Source of the DNA: Pseudovibrio axinellae
Lineage (GTDB): Bacteria; Pseudomonadota; Alphaproteobacteria; Rhizobiales; Stappiaceae
Reading direction: 5' to 3'
Length of the DNA stretch: 64,000 nucleotides
NCBI RefSeq assembly: GCF_900110875.1
Contig: NZ_FOFM01000001.1
Span: forward strand, 434,001 to 498,000
Shown here: positions 60,699 to 64,000 of the stretch, piece after piece
How positions within the stretch are numbered: the first letter of the stretch is position 1
Layout of the letters: each line of letters opens with the position of its first letter
Notes under the pieces: generated by a model
The model's database searches: none
Told to the model about the DNA's origin: nothing
The model's input: only the letters and a program-made list of their open reading frames with translations
Made by a program: the position numbers and the translations under genes

Positions 60699-62936
60699 TT
60701 GGAAGAGAACTCTGATAACAGCGAAAAGCAGAATGTCACTGAAAATTCTGCGAAAAACGTGAAAAAAAAGGGTAAGGATCGCTCTTTTACCCGTCAGGAT
60801 CTGTCTCAGCGCATGCTTGCAACTGATGCATGGCTGGATTCTGCGCTTTTTTATATCTCCCAATATCTCGGTGTATTCTTTCGCGAGTACTCCGCTTTCA
60901 TGCGCCATTTCGCGCTGCGCGGCCCTTCCAAGCTGATTGCCGGGCTCGCTTCAGAAGGCTTGACCTATTGTGCATTCGGCTTTTTGATCCTTCTGGCATT
61001 TGCACAGCCCGCGTTCAAAGCCTCTGACCGCTCTGACTGGAGGACGACTTCCGACTTTTCTGTGAACTTTTTTGATCGATTCGGAAACCCTATCGGCAAA
61101 CGCGGAATATTGCTGAACGATAAAATTCCGCTCGATGAGATTCCTGATCATTTGATCCAGGCAACATTGGCAACAGAGGACAGACGGTTTTTCTATCACC
61201 TTGGAATCGACGTGGTCGGCACCTTCCGTGCGATGGTTGCCAACGTGAAAGCCCGCTCAGTGGTGCAAGGTGGCTCCTCAATTACACAGCAGCTGGCAAA
61301 AAACCTGTTCCTTTCAAACGAACGCACATTGCAACGCAAAATCAAAGAGGCCTACCTCGCCATCTGGCTTGAGATGAACCTCACAAAGCGAGAAATCCTC
61401 AAACTTTATCTCGACCGCGCCTACATGGGAGCGGGAACATTTGGTGTGGCAGCAGCCGCTGAGTATTATTTCGGGAAAGACGTTCGTGAGATTTCCCTAG
61501 CAGAAGCTGCAATGCTGGCAGGGCTTTACAAGGCCCCTTCTAAGTACGCTCCACACAGAAACCTCCCTTCTGCACGCGCCAGAGCCAACGAGGTGCTGAC
61601 GAATATCGTTCAGGCTGGCTTCATGACAGAGGGTCAGGTTATCGGCGCACGGCGCAATCCTGCTTCTCCTATCGACCGGACAAAAAGCCAGGCACCGGAC
61701 CATTTCCTTGACTGGGCGTTTGAAGAGGTGAAAGACCTTGCCGCTCAACACCCTAAGTTCAGCAAGGATCGGGTTATTTCCGTTCGCACCACTCTTGACC
61801 CAGGCTTCCAAAAGGAAGCTGCAAGTCAGGTAGAAAGTACTTTGCGCCAATACGGCGACCGCTACGGCGTCAAAGAAGCCGCGATAGCAGTTATCACCAT
61901 TGATGGTGCTGTGCGTAGCATGATTGGTGGACGCGATTATGATGAAAGCCAGTTCAACCGAGCAACAGATGCGCTCAGGCAACCCGGCTCGTCTTTTAAG
62001 CCATTTGTGTACATAACAGCCTTTATGAATGGCTATGAATTGGAGAGCGTTGTTCCTGACCGTCCAATCAATATCGGAGGTTGGAGCCCACGTAATTATG
62101 GCCGCGGATATGCAGGACCAGTAACGCTAAGAACAGCCCTAACCAAGTCGATTAACACCATTCCCGTACGGCTGGCCCAAGCAATTGGACGTGATAAGAT
62201 CGCGACCACCGCTTACATGATGGGCATCAACAGTGAGCTGAAAATCACGCGCGCGATGCCACTTGGTGTCGCTGAGGTGACCGTATTGGACATGGTGAGC
62301 TCTTATGCCTCATTTGGTGCCGGGGGGAAGAAAGTTGACCCCTATGCGATCCTGGAGCTGCGTAATTCCAAAGGCGAGCTGCTTTATAGCCACGACCGCG
62401 ATGCGGGCCCGCCCTTAAGGATCCTGCCATTTGACAAGGTCTCGATGATGAACGAAGTGCTTGTGAACGTGGTGGAGCGCGGCACAGGACGACGCGCACG
62501 GCTTGAGGGAGTAACTGCGGCTGGCAAGACCGGCACCACGCAAGCCTATCGTGATGCCTGGTTTGTTGGTTACACGGGCAACCTTGCAGCTGCCGTTTGG
62601 TTTGGCAACGACGACTTTTCCTCTACACGCAGAATGACCGGCGGCAGCCTGCCTGCAATGACGTGGGGTAATTTCATGAAGTACGCGCATCAGGGATTGG
62701 AATTGAAAGCTATGCCCGGTGTTGATGCACCTGAAGGCAAGGATGTAATCGCTGCAAACGGCCTGAGCGACCTCGAAATTACCGGCCCGCCTGAGCTGCT
62801 CAACAGGACCTCACAGCAGGTGCTGGAGGCACTTGGCGAACGGTTACGGACCCTTCCATTCAATAATATTTCTAAGTCAAACGTTCAGGCTCATCTGGGT
62901 TCTGGCGCAAAGGCGGACGTGACTTATACCCAATGA
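60699..62936 (+). CDS. Class A penicillin-binding protein (bifunctional transglycosylase/transpeptidase, PBP1A family)
   Basis: 745 residues from TTG at 60699; the ribosome site is poor and an ATG at 60813 is a possible start. A basic cytoplasmic N-terminus of about 80 residues precedes the single membrane helix (about 88-105). The GT51 domain has the catalytic Glu in LATEDRRFFYHLGID (E160) and GGSSITQQLAKNLFLS. The transpeptidase has SSFK (S431, K434), the SxN motif KSINT and KTGTTQAYRDAW. It makes and cross-links peptidoglycan in the periplasm. The stop overlaps the next start as ATGA, so a three-gene operon is likely. Confidence 0.93.
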   Translation: MEENSDNSEKQNVTENSAKNVKKKGKDRSFTRQDLSQRMLATDAWLDSALFYISQYLGVFFREYSAFMRHFALRGPSKLIAGLASEGLTYCAFGFLILLAFAQPAFKASDRSDWRTTSDFSVNFFDRFGNPIGKRGILLNDKIPLDEIPDHLIQATLATEDRRFFYHLGIDVVGTFRAMVANVKARSVVQGGSSITQQLAKNLFLSNERTLQRKIKEAYLAIWLEMNLTKREILKLYLDRAYMGAGTFGVAAAAEYYFGKDVREISLAEAAMLAGLYKAPSKYAPHRNLPSARARANEVLTNIVQAGFMTEGQVIGARRNPASPIDRTKSQAPDHFLDWAFEEVKDLAAQHPKFSKDRVISVRTTLDPGFQKEAASQVESTLRQYGDRYGVKEAAIAVITIDGAVRSMIGGRDYDESQFNRATDALRQPGSSFKPFVYITAFMNGYELESVVPDRPINIGGWSPRNYGRGYAGPVTLRTALTKSINTIPVRLAQAIGRDKIATTAYMMGINSELKITRAMPLGVAEVTVLDMVSSYASFGAGGKKVDPYAILELRNSKGELLYSHDRDAGPPLRILPFDKVSMMNEVLVNVVERGTGRRARLEGVTAAGKTGTTQAYRDAWFVGYTGNLAAAVWFGNDDFSSTRRMTGGSLPAMTWGNFMKYAHQGLELKAMPGVDAPEGKDVIAANGLSDLEITGPPELLNRTSQQVLEALGERLRTLPFNNISKSNVQAHLGSGAKADVTYTQ

Positions 62937-63634
62937 CACAAGCCCATAACATGCCTTTGGTGGCGGTTCCAGAACCAGAAACGAACCAGGTTTTTGACAG
63001 AGAAACATCCTGGCAAAAGCCGTGGCCACACATTTCTCCGCTGCTTTTTAAAGCGCCGTTCTTTTCGTTTGGCCCATTCTTATTCTCCATCGCCATTGCT
63101 CTGATTGTGGGCATAGGCAGTGCATACATGTCACTTAACCGAGGCTCTCCCTTTAGCGCGCTTGAAAGCGGGGTTTGGGTTACCCACCCTCATGCAGGCA
63201 CAGTGGACAGCGACCCATACAGTACTGCAATTTTTGCACGAACGGGGCGCGTTCCTCTTGGCAGCGGCGAAGGGATTGCATTTTATGCCGCCTTTGACGA
63301 CAGCGGACGTGCGCTAGACCCGCAATGCAACTACAGAATTTCTGGAAAGGTGCCAGCAACACGTTTGTGGACGCTCACGGCTTTAAACAATGCCCTTGAG
63401 TTGTTGGCCACAGATGCAGGACGCGCCTCGTTACATAGCCACGGCATTTTGCTGGACGACAAAGGCAGGTTCGCCATTCAGGTTTCGCCCCATGCCCGCC
63501 CTGGCAACTGGCTGCCTACCGGCGGGGATAACGGCCTCGTCCTGTCCATGCGGCTCTACGATATCCCCTATACGACCGGCGCGGGCACGAGCGCTCCTGT
63601 CATGCCTGCTGTTGAACAGGTGAGCTGCAAATGA
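62933..63634 (+). CDS. DUF1214 domain protein
   Basis: 233 residues. One membrane helix (FSFGPFLFSIAIALIVGIGS) at about 43-63, then an extracytoplasmic domain with the DUF1214 pattern: DPYSTAIFARTGRVPLGSGE, LWTLTALNNALELL, RFAIQVSPHARPGNWLPTGG and VLSMRLYDIPY near the end. Members occur beside DUF1254 proteins; the function is unknown. It overlaps both neighbours by four bases and is probably translated together with them. Confidence 0.88.
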   Translation: MTQAHNMPLVAVPEPETNQVFDRETSWQKPWPHISPLLFKAPFFSFGPFLFSIAIALIVGIGSAYMSLNRGSPFSALESGVWVTHPHAGTVDSDPYSTAIFARTGRVPLGSGEGIAFYAAFDDSGRALDPQCNYRISGKVPATRLWTLTALNNALELLATDAGRASLHSHGILLDDKGRFAIQVSPHARPGNWLPTGGDNGLVLSMRLYDIPYTTGAGTSAPVMPAVEQVSCK

Positions 63635-64000
63635 ACGAAGTCATCAAGATACTACAAAACCTTTATATCTCCCCACGCTGGATTCTTTGGGGAGCTGGCG
63701 GTTTGCTCATTGCAGGCATCATTCACATTGTTATTGTTCTAAGCGTCCCATCCTACGTCCCTCACTCCCCTTTTGAGCGTGTTGGAGGCTTTGGTGCCGA
63801 CCGAAGCTTTCAGCTGCTACCGCCTATTCTCCCGCGCAGTGAACCTTTGCCTGATCTAGACCCATCTATGCGCCATGCGATCTGTCGTTATTCCCTCGAA
63901 AACGGTCCGCTCATCATAAGCGCCTTTGCACCATCTCCGTTTTGGTCACTCGGGCTGTTTAATGAAAAGGGACAGGTTACCTATAGCCTGAACGACAAAA
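63631..64000 (+). CDS. DUF1254 domain protein (3' end cut by window)
   Basis: Starts at the ATG at 63631, overlapping the previous stop. The 123 visible codons show a membrane helix (ILWGAGGLLIAGIIHIVIVL) at about 18-38 and then DPSMRHAICRYSLENGPLII and SPFWSLGLFNEKG, as in short alphaproteobacterial DUF1254 proteins that pair with DUF1214. The C-terminal part lies outside the window. Function unknown. Confidence 0.82.
   Translation, partial: MNEVIKILQNLYISPRWILWGAGGLLIAGIIHIVIVLSVPSYVPHSPFERVGGFGADRSFQLLPPILPRSEPLPDLDPSMRHAICRYSLENGPLIISAFAPSPFWSLGLFNEKGQVTYSLNDK

Overview
The window reads as chromosome of an alphaproteobacterium of the Hyphomicrobiales. Three things point there: the cycHJKL-type cytochrome c maturation operon beside degP, a glnE next to a PleC-type kinase, and a complete gene transfer agent (GTA) cluster of the Rhodobacter RcGTA type. 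The moderate GC content and gene set would fit a Pseudovibrio/Stappiaceae-like marine genus; that placement is inference. No rRNA, tRNA, CRISPR array, insertion sequence or integrase was recognised.

Left part (1-12.7 kb). A truncated SDR dehydrogenase is followed by a minus-strand operon: an ABC exporter with a degenerate, interrupted ATPase domain, a stand-alone cyclic-nucleotide-binding protein, a metallo-beta-lactamase-fold hydrolase and a membrane class III adenylate cyclase. Divergent from it is a tightly overlapping plus-strand operon of four GT-B glycosyltransferases and a polysaccharide-deacetylase-like protein, which runs tail to tail into a methyltransferase. Together they look like a glycoconjugate synthesis/export locus with its own cyclic nucleotide circuit (inference).

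12.7-22.1 kb. A four-gene oligopeptide ABC importer (fused double ATPase, binding protein, two permeases), a second adenylate cyclase with a periplasmic sensor and HAMP domain, and a class III CoA-transferase, all on the minus strand.

22.3-45 kb. Core genes: pepN, a PleC-like PAS histidine kinase, glnE translationally overlapped with an OmpR-type two-component pair, degP, an alpha/beta hydrolase, ccmI-ccmE-ccmF-ccmH, an unrecognised helical protein of about 488 residues, an RT0821-type lipoprotein, and a FeuPQ/PhoPQ-type two-component pair with a small PepSY-like periplasmic protein upstream. Several intrinsic terminators separate these units.

45.1-59.7 kb. A full GTA structural cluster on the minus strand, from small terminase (g1) to host-specificity protein (g15), in canonical order. 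Unusual points are a tail-chaperone gene g10.1 with no standard start codon, lying in the -1 frame behind a slippery run in g10; a terminator-like hairpin between g11 and g12; an AT-rich 175-base gap between the terminase and portal genes; and an extra small ORF before the protease gene.

60-64 kb. A YcgN-family cysteine-cluster protein, then a plus-strand operon of a class A penicillin-binding protein, a DUF1214 protein and a DUF1254 protein cut by the window end.
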